Of a DNA stretch of 42,228 bases, positions 16,655 through 26,590 are shown one piece after another; within the stretch, counting starts at the first letter, position 1, and the number at the start of each line of letters is the position of its first letter. Below the pieces are notes generated by a model. The model worked only from the letters and a program-made list of their open reading frames with translations. It did no database searches and was not told where the DNA came from. Position numbers and translations under genes: made by a program. Source of the DNA: Phytophthora sp. 'mugwort' (lineage: Eukaryota > Oomycota > Peronosporomycetes > Peronosporales > Peronosporaceae); assembly GCA_033558025.1 (NCBI GenBank), contig JAUCEF010000144.1:1-42228 (forward strand), written 5' to 3'.

Positions 16655-17131
16655 ATGATTTTTTTTAACATTATTAAAAGGATATTTTTTGCTTATAATC
16701 TATATAAAATTATACAAGATATATTAAAAATACATCCTAAATTTTTTCAAAATATTTTTAAATTTATTTTAATTCTTTTACCTCTTGAAATAACTTTATT
16801 AGAAGATTTTATAGATTTAGAGACTGAGGCTGAGGAAGCTGCTTTAAAAAAAGAAGAAAAACCTAAAAGTATTTTAAAAAGAATTGACGATAATATGCCA
16901 ACTATTTTCGTTTTTTTTTTTTTATCTTTTTTGTTTTATTTATTTCTAGATGCTTTTTTTTTTGATAGCGACAATTTCCCAAGCGATTTTCCTAGTAATT
17001 TTTCAACTGATTTAAATTTTGATTCAGATAGTGACTCTTTACCAAAACCACCAAAAAGAAAAATTACAAGATCTGGAAATCCTCTGAATCTATATAGATA
17101 TTTTCATTATTTAGATGTTGAAACAGTGTGA
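16655..17131 (+). CDS. orf158, hypothetical membrane protein with acidic region
   Basis: Not recognised. From the ATG at 16655 (preferred over an in-frame TTG at 16625, which would fall in the structured leader) it has about 158 residues: a basic, hydrophobic N-terminus with a probable helix FKFILILLPLEI, an acidic stretch (ETEAEEA), a second hydrophobic segment TIFVFFFLSFLFYLFLDAFF, a Ser/Asp/Pro-rich region, and a basic end. It closes with TGA, a rare stop here. An overlapping +1 frame continues 21 codons or so past this point to a TAA at 17184-17186 with protein-like acidic composition (RIDDIDRLDPDTYEIVD), so a frameshift or sequencing indel near 17110 is possible. Probably lineage-specific. 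Confidence 0.55.
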   Translation: MIFFNIIKRIFFAYNLYKIIQDILKIHPKFFQNIFKFILILLPLEITLLEDFIDLETEAEEAALKKEEKPKSILKRIDDNMPTIFVFFFLSFLFYLFLDAFFFDSDNFPSDFPSNFSTDLNFDSDSDSLPKPPKRKITRSGNPLNLYRYFHYLDVETV

Positions 17132-17247
17132 ACGTATAGATGATATCGATCGATTAGATCCTGATACTTATGAAATAGTGGATTAATTTATTCCACTTTT
17201 TCTTTTTTAAAACAATAATAAACATTTTTTAAACAATAAAAATATAC

Positions 17248-17319
17248 GTGATTATAGATTAATTGGTAAATCCTTTATCTTCCAAGTAAATATTATGGGT
17301 TCAAATCCCATTAATCACA
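17248..17319 (+). tRNA. trnG(ucc): tRNA-Gly (UCC)
   Basis: Acceptor GTGATTA / TAATCAC, anticodon stem TTTAT/GTAAA around loop CTTCCAA (UCC), T arm ATGGGTTCAAATCCCAT. Confidence 0.92.
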
Positions 17320-17336
17320 TATTTAAAATATCTTTA

Positions 17337-17420
17337 GGAGAAATGGCTGAGTGGTTAAAAGCGGCAGACTGTAAATTTGTTGAAATATTTTCTACGTAGG
17401 TTCAAATCCTACTTTCTCCA
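17337..17420 (+). tRNA. trnY(gua): tRNA-Tyr (GUA)
   Basis: Class II cloverleaf with long variable arm, as in bacterial tRNA-Tyr. Acceptor GGAGAAA / TTTCTCC, anticodon loop CTGTAAA (GUA), T arm GTAGGTTCAAATCCTAC. Confidence 0.93.
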
Positions 17421-17784
17421 ATAAAGATCTAAAAAAAAAAAAGGATAAACAAATTAAAAAAAGGATAAAAAGATAAAATATCTTTAAATAGTTAAGTTAA
17501 AAAGATATTTATCTTTTCAACAAAAAATTCAAAAACATATTTAGGGGGGGATCCTTTTCAAAAAATAATATTTTTTTTTCGTGATACAAAGAAATTTTTA
17601 TTAATAACTAATTGAATTTTTAAAAATTAAAAAATTTTAATCCTTTAAGACAATATAAGACAATATAAGACAATATAAGACAATATAAGACAATATAAGA
17701 CAAAAATTAATATAAGAATGTTATAATATTAAATTTTTAAATATTTGTTATTTTAAAAATTAATATTAAATAATTAATATAAAA
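17421..17784. promoter_or_regulatory. Non-coding region before rns with hairpins, G-tract and decamer repeats; control-region candidate
   Basis: 364 bases without a gene. In order: direct AAAGGATAAA-like repeats near 17440-17468; two perfect seven-base stem-loops (17469-17485 and 17500-17517); a run of seven G at 17544-17550 followed by ATCC, exceptional in such AT-rich DNA; then five tandem copies of a 10-base unit at 17651-17700; then AT-rich sequence to the rns 5' end. Clustering of these elements before the rRNA gene is what a promoter or replication control region would look like, but the function is inference. Confidence 0.45.
17651..17700 (+). repeat. Tandem 10-bp repeat (CAATATAAGA x5)
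   Basis: Five perfect copies of CAATATAAGA, flanked by partial copies on both sides, about 90 bases upstream of the small rRNA gene. Copy number is likely to vary between isolates. Confidence 0.95.
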
Positions 17785-18643
17785 CTTAAATAGAGTTTGA
17801 TCCTGGCTCAGAATAAATGCTATCGGTATGCTTAACACATGCAAGTTGAATGTTTTTAAAACATAGCGAACGGGTGAGTAACACGTGAATTATCTACCTT
17901 TTAATTCAGAATAATTATTTTTATAAAAATACTGAATAAATTAATTAAAGTTTTTAACGTTAAAAGATGAGTTTGCGCAAGATTATGGTAGTTGGTAGTT
18001 TAATAGACAACCAAGCCTATTATCTTTAGCTGGTTTGAAAGAATGATCAGCCACATTGGGACTGAGACACGGCCCAAACTTTTTTAAAGGCAGCAGTGGG
18101 GAATTTTGGACAATGAGCGGAAGCTTGATCCAGCAATACCGAGTGGGTGATGACGGCTAATTAGGTTGTAAAGCTCTTTCATTAAGGAGGAAAATGACAG
18201 TACTTAAAAAAGAAGTTCCGGCTAATACCCGTGCCAGCAGCCGCGGTAATACGGGAGGAGCGAGCATTATTCGGGATGATTAGGCGTAAAGGGTTTGTAG
18301 GTAGTTTTTTAAGTTGAAAGAAACAAATTAAAGCTCAACTTTATACATTTTTTCAAAACTGATAAACTGGAGTATAAATAGAGGATAATGGAATTTCTAT
18401 TGGAGTGATAAAATACGTTGATAATAGAAGGAAGACCTATGGCGAAGGCAATTATCTGGGTATATACTGACACTGAGAAACGAAAGCTTGGGTAGCGAAC
18501 GGGATTAGAGACCCCGGTAGTCCATGCTGTAAACGATGAGTGCTAATATTTAGAATTTTTAGATATAACAGCTAACGCGTTAAGCACTCCGCCTGAAAAG
18601 TATAATCGCAAGATTGAAATTCAAAGGAATTGACGGGAGTCTA

Positions 18644-18675
<32 letters not shown>

Positions 18676-19290
18676 AATACGCGCAGAACCTTACCAACTC
18701 TTGCTAATTTTTATTTAAAATTTTTATATAAAAAACAGGTGTTGCATGGCTGTCGTCAGCTCGTGTTGTGAAATGTTTGGTTAAATCCTTTAACGAGCGC
18801 AACCCCTATGATTAGTTACTAATTTATTATAAATAGATAAAAGTACTCTAATGAAAAAATTAATGATAGGTTAATGGAAGGTGGGGATGACGTCAAGTCT
18901 TCATGGCCCTTATGAGTTGGGCTACACACGTGCTACAATGATAATTACAATGAGAAGCAATAATGATATAAGTTGGAGCAAATCTTCAAAAATTATCTTA
19001 GTTCGAATTAAGGGCTGAAACTCGCCCTTATGAAGTTGGAATCGCTAGTAATCGCAGAACAGCATGCTGCGGTGAATATGTTACTGGACTTTGTACACAC
19101 CGCCCGTCACATCAGGGAAGTTGATTGTTTTTAAAATAATTTTTAATTCTTTTATAAAATTTAATAATTATTTAAATAAAATAATTTAAAATTTTTATAA
19201 AATAAATTATAATTCCTAAAAAGTGGTTAGTAACTTTGATGAAGTCGTAACAAGGTAGTCGTAGGGGAACCTGTGTCTGGAAGAGATCTT
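17785..19290 (+). rRNA. rns: Small subunit ribosomal RNA (16S-like)
   Basis: About 1.5 kb, ends approximate. 5' block AGAGTTTGATCCTGGCTCAG at about 17793; 530 loop GTGCCAGCAGCCGCGGTAA at about 18231; decoding-site block TTGTACACACCGCCCGTCAC ending at 19110; 3' block AAGTCGTAACAAGGTA followed by GGGGAACCTGTGTCTGG. The 3' end continues GGAAGAGATCTT and lacks CCTCC, so no anti-Shine-Dalgarno core is visible. This agrees with the lack of ribosome binding sites before the genes. Confidence 0.96.
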
Positions 19291-19304
19291 TAAGCATTCT
19301 TAAA
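19289..19304. other. Stem-loop at the 3' end of rns
   Basis: Six-base stem TTTAAG / CTTAAA with loop CATT directly after the last conserved 16S helix. It may mark 3' processing of the rRNA. Confidence 0.4.
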
Positions 19305-19321
19305 TTAAAATTAAAAGTCTT

Positions 19322-19393
19322 AGGAAAATAGTTTAATTGGTAAAATCATAGTCTCCAAAATTATTGTTATGGGTTCAAGTCCCATTTTTCCTG
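19322..19393 (+). tRNA. trnW(cca): tRNA-Trp (CCA)
   Basis: Acceptor AGGAAAA / TTTTCCT, anticodon loop CTCCAAA (CCA), T arm ATGGGTTCAAGTCCCAT. Anticodon CCA reads only TGG, in line with TGG as the tryptophan codon in all recognised genes and with TGA as a stop. Confidence 0.93.
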
Positions 19394-19985
19394 TTTATTA
19401 TAAAATATTATAAATCAAAAAAATTTTATAATATCTGAAATTAATTAAATTCAAGTTATAAAAATAAAATTTTATTTAAAATACTTTTTAATCAAAGGGA
19501 ATTTAAATTTAGATTTATAATATTTTATAATAAATATAGTTTTATATGTTTAAAATAAAAATATTATTATAAATATTCAATTTTAAAATTACTCCATTAT
19601 TCCTAAAAAAATATTCATAAACAGATTAATTAATGTTTATATTAAGAAAACATTCTCAATATTAAATAATTTTAATTTATTAGTTAATATTATTGATTAA
19701 TCGTTAAATGAATACTCTTTAAATAATTATTATTTCATTTTTATTATATTCTACATTAATATTTATTATTGTATATAAAAACATTTTAAAAATAATATGA
19801 TTATTTAATATAAATTATTTTAATTTTTAAAAAATTTTATATTCTTTAAGAAAAAAAAAAAATAATTCAATTATTTTTACAATATAAATAATAAAATTTA
19901 TATTTTTTCTTGAATATTAATATTCAAAAACTCTTAATTTTGTATATATTAAAAATTAAATAAAATAATAAATTTCAAGTATATT
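19394..19985. other. 592-bp AT-rich spacer between trnW and cox2
   Basis: No gene seen. An 11-bp stem (19396-19406 / 19433-19443) follows trnW. An ATTCTTTAAG motif is at 19841-19850, within a TTCTTTAAGAA palindrome and followed by a 12-base A run, about 135 bases before the cox2 ATG. The rest is AT-rich sequence with no open frame of note. Plausible site for a cox2/cox1 promoter or processing signals. Confidence 0.6.
19841..19850 (+). promoter_or_regulatory. ATTCTTTAAG motif upstream of cox2
   Basis: Part of the near-palindrome TTCTTTAAGAA. The same 10-mer stands before nad5 (minus strand) and atp9, with looser relatives before orf137 and nad6. Candidate promoter or transcript-processing element; inferred from recurrence and position. 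Confidence 0.35.
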
Positions 19986-20762
19986 ATGACAATAATAAAT
20001 TATATAAATAATCAATTCACTTTTTTAGATATGGCTGAACCTTGGCAATTAGGTTTTCAAGATCCAGCAACACCTGTTATGGAAGGTATTATTAATTTTC
20101 ATCATGATTTAATGTTTTTTTTAATTATGATTACTGTATTTGTTTGTTGGATGTTATTTAGAGTTATTACTCTTTTTGATGAAAAAAAAAATAAAATTCC
20201 AGCAACAATTGTACATGGTGCTACTATTGAAATTATTTGGACTTCTATTCCAGCCTTAATTTTATTAACGGTAGCTATTCCATCTTTTGCTTTATTATAT
20301 TCAATGGATGAAGTAATTGATCCTATTATTACTTTAAAAGTAATTGGTAGTCAATGGTATTGGAGTTATGAATATTCAGATAATTTAGAATTTTCTGATG
20401 AACCTTTAATTTTTGATAGTTATATGATTCAAGAAGATGATTTAGCAATAGGTCAATTTAGAATTTTAGAAGTTGATAATCGTGTGGTTGTTCCAACTAA
20501 TAGTCATATTCGAGTATTAATTACTGCTTCAGATGTTTTACATTCATGGGCAATACCTTCATTAGGTATAAAATTAGATGCTTGTCCTGGTCGTTTAAAT
20601 CAAACATCAATGTTTATTAAACGTGAAGGTGTTTTTTATGGACAATGTAGTGAAATTTGTGGAGTAAATCATGGATTTATGCCTATTGTTGTAGAAGCTG
20701 TTTCATTAGAAGATTATTTAATTTGGTTAAAAAATAAAATCAATTTTGATTTTAATATATAA
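19986..20762 (+). CDS. cox2: Cytochrome c oxidase subunit 2
   Basis: CuA-bearing subunit of complex IV that accepts electrons from cytochrome c. 258 residues, two N-terminal membrane helices (about 40-62 and 84-106) after [18 protein letters not shown], then the cupredoxin domain in the intermembrane space. All CuA ligands are present: H186, C221, E223, C225, H229 and M232. Aromatic electron-entry motif QWYWSYEY at 123-130. Complete in one piece, not split as in some protists. Confidence 0.99.
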   Translation: MTIINYINNQFTFLDMAEPWQLGFQDPATPVMEGIINFHHDLMFFLIMITVFVCWMLFRVITLFDEKKNKIPATIVHGATIEIIWTSIPALILLTVAIPSFALLYSMDEVIDPIITLKVIGSQWYWSYEYSDNLEFSDEPLIFDSYMIQEDDLAIGQFRILEVDNRVVVPTNSHIRVLITASDVLHSWAIPSLGIKLDACPGRLNQTSMFIKREGVFYGQCSEICGVNHGFMPIVVEAVSLEDYLIWLKNKINFDFNI

Positions 20763-20775
20763 TTAAAAAATTTTT

Positions 20776-20874
20776 ATGGTATTTAAAATCATTGGTATAA
20801 TTTTTTTAATATTATTACTATTTACTGATATTAAAAAATTAATTAATAAAATCAAACAATTTTTCAATAAATAA
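20776..20874 (+). CDS. orf32, small membrane protein, TatA-like candidate
   Basis: ATG to TAA, 32 residues, too short for usual gene calling. One hydrophobic helix (IIGIIFLILLLF, residues 5-16) is followed by TD and then a basic amphipathic stretch KKLINKIKQFFNK. This is the plan of TatA: short N-terminal membrane helix, hinge, amphipathic helix with KKL and a late phenylalanine. The hallmark FG at the hinge is missing (F-T here), and the length is minimal. The genome encodes TatC, which makes a TatA partner reasonable. It begins 14 bases after cox2 and lies before cox1, so it would be co-transcribed with them. Could also be a chance ORF. Confidence 0.35.
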   Translation: MVFKIIGIIFLILLLFTDIKKLINKIKQFFNK

Positions 20875-20984
20875 AAATAATTTATTTTTTTGATAATAAA
20901 AAATTAAAAAAACCAACGCTTTTTTTGATTTAAAAATAAAATATATAATTTTGCATTTAAAATAAAATTTAAAAATATAAATAA

Positions 20985-22463
<1,479 letters not shown>

Positions 22464-22466
22464 AAA

Positions 22467-22525
22467 AAATTTTTATAATTATTAATAATTAAATTAATCT
22501 TTATTAATAATTATATTAAAAATTT
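22467..22525. terminator. Long stem-loop just after cox1
   Basis: Perfect 14-bp stem (22475-22488 / 22501-22514, 12-base loop), extended by an outer eight-bp stem (22467-22474 / 22518-22525) after a three-base bulge. It starts four bases after the cox1 stop. Because no tRNA follows cox1, this may stabilise or define the mRNA 3' end. Confidence 0.55.
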
Positions 22526-22705
22526 TTAATTTAATTAATACCGTTTTACGGTGTTTTATAAAAATTTAAAATTTTTATATTATTTAAGAGAAAAAAATAT
22601 TAGTAAAATTTAAATAAAAAAAAATATTAAATCTCAAAAATTAAATCAAATAAAAATTTAATTAATAACAAATTAATTATTAATAAAATAATTTAAATTA
22701 TAATT

Positions 22706-23119
22706 ATGGATATCGAAAATATTTTAATAGACTTAAACAATGACAACAATAATATTGAAAAACACGAATCACAAGAACAAACATCAAATTATATAAAATA
22801 TATAATATTTATAATAGGTGCCTTTTTTATTTTAGGTTTAACTATTTTTTTAATTTATTTCAATAGCGATTTTCCAATAGTTTCTGCATTACAGGATTTA
22901 AGGAATATCGTCGATGATGAAACTTTCAATCAAATAAAACAAGTTGTTTTAAAAATGTTACGTGAACCTGAAAAAAGGGCGGCTGGATTAAATTTATTAG
23001 AATTATTAAAACTAACTATTCATCCAAGACATTTATTAAAAGATAATCCACAAGAATTTGAAAAAATGATGACTCATTTAATTAAAATTTTAATTTCTAT
23101 TTTTAAAGAAGATGGCTAA
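22706..23119 (+). CDS. orf137, hypothetical single-pass membrane protein
   Basis: Not recognised. 137 residues: a polar, acidic, asparagine-rich N-terminus (about 1-30), one membrane helix (about 31-53, YIIFIIGAFFILGLTIFLIYF in part), then a soluble helical domain with DDETFNQIKQVVLKML, EPEKRAAGLNLLELLKL and a C-terminal amphipathic helix. Base composition is less extreme than the spacers and codon use resembles its neighbours, so it is likely expressed. A strong hairpin lies two bases beyond its stop. It ends the plus block before the minus-strand nad6 group. No family assignment; lineage-specific protein or a very diverged known subunit. Confidence 0.7.
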   Translation: MDIENILIDLNNDNNNIEKHESQEQTSNYIKYIIFIIGAFFILGLTIFLIYFNSDFPIVSALQDLRNIVDDETFNQIKQVVLKMLREPEKRAAGLNLLELLKLTIHPRHLLKDNPQEFEKMMTHLIKILISIFKEDG

Positions 23120-23121
23120 AA

Positions 23122-23149
23122 AAACCTATTTAATTTGTTAAATAGGTTT
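23122..23149. terminator. Perfect 12-bp hairpin after orf137
   Basis: Stem 23122-23133 / 23138-23149 with loop TTTG, two bases after the orf137 stop and at the point where plus-strand coding gives way to minus-strand genes. Good candidate for a transcription end or mRNA 3' end. Confidence 0.6.
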
Positions 23150-23530
23150 CTAGATATACAATATATACATTATGTAAATTTTTACCAATTAAAAACTAAT
23201 TATGTGATTTTAAATTATAACTATGTTGATATTAATTTAATTTTAGTTATTGAGTATTTAATAAAAATTAATCTATTTAAATATTTATGTCATCAATAAC
23301 TTATGTTAAACCATCTTGATTAAAAGTTATAGAATTAGCAATAATAATATTCTGTATTTATATTAAATTTGTAAGTGAACGCATTCTTCTTATATTTTTT
23401 AGAATATTTATTGAAAAAAATTGATTTTTTTAATTTATTATTTCTTAAAAAATTTAAATTTTATTATTTATATTATAAAAATAATTGAATTATTTTTTTT
23501 TTAAGAATGAAATTTTTAAATAAAACTAAT
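23150..23530. other. 381-bp spacer between orf137 and trnR; weak small-RNA/ORF candidate
   Basis: No firm gene. At about 23288-23326 a stem (ATAACTT / AAGTTAT) encloses CCATC and TTGATT, vaguely recalling 5S helix III and loop C. The same stretch from the ATG at 23289 would read as a 50-odd-residue protein only if two TGA codons were tryptophan, which the CCA anticodon of trnW argues against. The rest is AT-rich. The space also separates convergent transcription units. Confidence 0.4.
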
Positions 23531-23603
23531 TACAATCTCTTGGATTTGAACCAAGATTTTAAAGCTTAGAAGGCTAATACTCTACCAATTAAGTTAAGAT
23601 TGT
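23531..23603 (-). tRNA. trnR(ucu): tRNA-Arg (UCU)
   Basis: Acceptor ACAATCT / AGATTGT on the minus strand, D arm ACTTAATTGGTAGAGT, anticodon loop CTTCTAA (UCU), T arm CTTGGTTCAAATCCAAG. The anticodon stem has only three clear pairs; the outer two positions are T-T. Reads AGA/AGG. Confidence 0.85.
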
Positions 23604-23620
23604 TTTAGTTTTATTAAGAA

Positions 23621-24331
23621 TTAAACAGTTTTATCTGAATATACATTAAAAATAGCTTTTAATGCATCTCGTGAAAGTTGTTTATAAATATTTTGTTTTA
23701 AAAATTTTTTTTTTTCCTTTTTAGTTAAAGTAACCGCTCCTATTAAAGCTATTAATAATATAATACCTGCAACTAAAAAAAAAAAAGCATAATAACTATA
23801 TAAAATTTGTCCAATTGTTTCAATATTTGTAATAGTATCTAATTGATAGATAAAATTTTTTAAAAAGGGTTTGACATCAACAAATATTTCAAAAGTACCT
23901 TTCATACTATCGTGAAAAAAAAATAAAGTATTTACTTTTTGAGTAAAAAAAGAATTATTTATTAAATGGTAATATGATGTAAAAACTTTACTAAACATAA
24001 CAAACGTTTCTAAAAAAAAAATAAAACTAATTAAAAAAATAATTGGTAAATAACCAAAATTATTTTTTATTTTATTTTTATCAATTAAAACATTAACATC
24101 TAGCATCATAATAACAAATAAAAATAATACAGTAATAGCTCCTACATAAATAATAATTAACATTATTGATAAAAATTCAATTTCAGAAATTAATAATAAT
24201 CCAGTTGAATTAGTAAAAACTAATATTAAAAAAAATGCAGAATATATTGTATTTGTAGAATATATTACAAATATAGCTGAAGTTAAAGCTATAGTTGAAA
24301 AAGTATAAAAGAAAATTGTTTCGAAATCCAT
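23621..24331 (-). CDS. nad6: NADH dehydrogenase subunit 6
   Basis: Complex I membrane subunit (NuoJ homologue). 236 residues. Five membrane helices; the most conserved segment is IIYVGAITVLFLFVIMMLDV (about 60-79), with the helix-breaking GAI and the following MMLDV typical of the family. Between helices 4 and 5 lies a longer loop than usual, and the C-terminus has a basic cytosol-like extension after TLTKKEKKK. Downstream of nad5 in the same direction, separated by 60 bases holding a small palindrome. Confidence 0.95.
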   Translation of the reverse strand: MDFETIFFYTFSTIALTSAIFVIYSTNTIYSAFFLILVFTNSTGLLLISEIEFLSIMLIIIYVGAITVLFLFVIMMLDVNVLIDKNKIKNNFGYLPIIFLISFIFFLETFVMFSKVFTSYYHLINNSFFTQKVNTLFFFHDSMKGTFEIFVDVKPFLKNFIYQLDTITNIETIGQILYSYYAFFFLVAGIILLIALIGAVTLTKKEKKKFLKQNIYKQLSRDALKAIFNVYSDKTV

Positions 24332-24362
24332 AATGTATTTAAATTATATAAATTTATAATTA

Positions 24363-24376
24363 TATCTTAAAAGATA
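24363..24376 (-). other. Palindrome in the nad5-nad6 spacer
   Basis: TATCTT / AAGATA inverted repeat with a two-base centre. On the coding (minus) strand it reads TATCTTTTAAGATA, related to the ATTCTTTAAG motif found upstream of cox2, nad5 and atp9, and stands 31 bases before the nad6 start. Confidence 0.35.
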
Positions 24377-24391
24377 CATATTTTATTATTT

Positions 24392-26386
24392 TTATTTAAT
24401 TAATAAAAAAATAAATAAAAATAATAAAATAGTAATAATATTAAAAAAATAAATAATAGAAAAAAAAATAATATTTATTAAACAAATAATGCTAATTAAC
24501 ATTAATAATGAATAGTGATAAATATAACCTGTTTGTAATAAAATTATTTTTTGACTTAAGAAAGAAAAAACGGTTATTAAACCAAAAGGACCACACATTT
24601 CAATTAAACCTTTATCAATCATTTTATATGTTACATTATAACCAACTTTTAATATATATTGATTAATAAATTCATAATAAATTTTATCAAAATACCATTT
24701 TCTATTTAAAAAATTATAAAAATAAAGACCATATTTTGAAATTTTTAAGTTATATAAAAATCTAAATTTAAAAAAATATAAATAAAAGGCACAAAATAAG
24801 CCACAAAAACTTAAAATAACAGGTAATAATTTAAAAAATGTTGGTAAAAATTCAGCATCAATCATTTGATTATTAAATGGATTTATATAAATTGAGTTAT
24901 TCCAAAAATTTGAACCTAACCCAACAAACATATCTTTAGAAATATAACCTATAAAAATACTACCAAATGCTAAAACTCCTAAAGGAATACCCATTTCTAA
25001 TGGAACATCATGTGCATTTTTAATAACATTTTTATAGGCATTAGTTTCACTTAAAAAAGCAAAAAATAATAAACGTGTTGAATAGAATGCCGTAAAAAAT
25101 GCACCAATAGTACCCAACCAATAAGCAAAATGACCTGTTTCACTAAAACTTGAAAATGCAACTTCTAATATTAAATCTTTAGAATAAAAACCAGTTAAAA
25201 AAGGAAAACCCATTAAAGATAATGAACCTATTAAAAACATTATATAAGTAAAAGGTAAAATTCTTCTTAAACCACCCATTTTTCTTATATCTTGTTCATC
25301 ACCCATAGCATGAATTACAGCACCGGAACATAAAAATAATAATGCTTTAAAATATGCATGATTTGATAAATGAAAAATAGCTAAAGGATAATTTGATAAT
25401 CCACAAGCAAAAAACATATAACCTAATTGACTACAAGTAGAATAGGCAACTATTTTTTTAAAATCATTTTGTACTAGACCAATTGTACTTGAGAAAAAGG
25501 CTGTAGAAGCTCCAATAATTGTAATAACTTTTAAAGAAAACATTGAATATTCAAACATTGGTGAACAACGTGCAATTAAATAAACACCAGCAGTTACCAT
25601 AGTCGCTGCATGGATTAATGCCGAAACCGGCGTAGGTCCTTCCATAGCATCGGGTAACCATAAATGTAAAAAAATTTGAGCAGATTTACCCATAGCACCT
25701 ATAAAAATTAAAATACACGCAACATCAATAATACTTAAAATATAATTAAAAAAAATAAATTTAAAATCTTTAACAATAGAAATTGCTGCAAATGTACTAA
25801 AATATTCAATAGTTCTAATATTATAAAAAACAGTTAATACACCTAATAATAAGATTAAATCACTAATTCGATTAACTAACATAGCTTTTATAGCTGCTTT
25901 ATTCGCTTGTAAACGTGTAAACCAAAAATTAATTAATAAATATGAACAAAAACCAACACCTTCCCATCCAACAAACATTTGCATAAAATTATCACCTGTA
26001 ACTAATATAATCATAAAAAAAGTAAATAGTGATAAATATGACATAAATCTAGATAAATGTGGATCATGATCCATATATTTAGAAGAATATAAATGAACTA
26101 AAGTTGAAATACTTGTTACAACAATTAACATTATCATAGTTAAACTATCAAATAAAAAACACCAATTACAATTAAATAAACCACTATTAATCCAATTTGA
26201 AATATAAATAATATACTCATATTCATTTGTAATTGAATTATATATAATAATAAATGAAAAAAGACAACTTAAAAAAGTTGTTAATGTGGTTATAAATACA
26301 GAACCTTTACGGCCAATATAAAAACCAAATAATCCAGAAGCTACTGAACCTAAAAAAGGTAAAAAAATTAAAGTTAATAATAACAT
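24392..26386 (-). CDS. nad5: NADH dehydrogenase subunit 5
   Basis: Antiporter-like proton-pumping subunit of complex I (NuoL homologue), distal membrane arm. 664 residues, normal length, many membrane helices. Conserved blocks: FVGWEGVGFCSYLLI near 137-151, the pump segment DAMEGPTPVSALIHAAT near 246-262, then FFSSTIGLVQNDFKKIVAYS and GFPFLTGFYSKDLILE. The C-terminal lateral-helix region is phenylalanine-rich. Preceded on the coding strand by an ATTCTTTAAG motif about 60 bases upstream. Confidence 0.99.
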   Translation of the reverse strand: MLLLTLIFLPFLGSVASGLFGFYIGRKGSVFITTLTTFLSCLFSFIIIYNSITNEYEYIIYISNWINSGLFNCNWCFLFDSLTMIMLIVVTSISTLVHLYSSKYMDHDPHLSRFMSYLSLFTFFMIILVTGDNFMQMFVGWEGVGFCSYLLINFWFTRLQANKAAIKAMLVNRISDLILLLGVLTVFYNIRTIEYFSTFAAISIVKDFKFIFFNYILSIIDVACILIFIGAMGKSAQIFLHLWLPDAMEGPTPVSALIHAATMVTAGVYLIARCSPMFEYSMFSLKVITIIGASTAFFSSTIGLVQNDFKKIVAYSTCSQLGYMFFACGLSNYPLAIFHLSNHAYFKALLFLCSGAVIHAMGDEQDIRKMGGLRRILPFTYIMFLIGSLSLMGFPFLTGFYSKDLILEVAFSSFSETGHFAYWLGTIGAFFTAFYSTRLLFFAFLSETNAYKNVIKNAHDVPLEMGIPLGVLAFGSIFIGYISKDMFVGLGSNFWNNSIYINPFNNQMIDAEFLPTFFKLLPVILSFCGLFCAFYLYFFKFRFLYNLKISKYGLYFYNFLNRKWYFDKIYYEFINQYILKVGYNVTYKMIDKGLIEMCGPFGLITVFSFLSQKIILLQTGYIYHYSLLMLISIICLINIIFFSIIYFFNIITILLFLFIFLLIK

Positions 26387-26446
26387 AATAGAATAAAATA
26401 AATTTAAATTATTTAAAAATATAATAATAATTTTAAAATAATTCTT

Positions 26447-26456
26447 CTTAAAGAAT
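26447..26456 (-). promoter_or_regulatory. ATTCTTTAAG motif upstream of nad5
   Basis: Exact minus-strand copy of the motif before cox2 and atp9, here inside TTCTTTAAGAAGAATT, 61 bases before the nad5 ATG. It lies between the atp1 3' hairpin and the nad5 start. Confidence 0.35.
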
Positions 26457-26495
26457 AAATATTTTTTAAAAAATTAATATTAGAATAATATTTAA

Positions 26496-26521
26496 AATTA
26501 TTTTCTATATAGAAAATAATT
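26496..26521 (-). terminator. 26-bp perfect palindrome after atp1
   Basis: Perfect inverted repeat 26496-26508 / 26509-26521 in the 204-base spacer downstream of atp1 (minus strand). Candidate 3'-end or processing hairpin; no tRNA separates atp1 from nad5. Confidence 0.5.
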
Positions 26522-26590
26522 AATTTTTATCTGTTATGTTTTATTTACAAAATATTATAATTATTTTTTATTAATAAAAAAATAATTATA

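Noticed and set aside
17651..17700. CRISPR-like array
   Set aside because: Ten-base perfect head-to-tail repeats without spacers; a plain tandem repeat in mtDNA.
23289..23440. TGA read as tryptophan (mitochondrial code 4)
   Set aside because: Recognised genes use only TGG for Trp, trnW has anticodon CCA, and nad11 and orf158 end in TGA; a short spacer ORF is not enough to overturn this.
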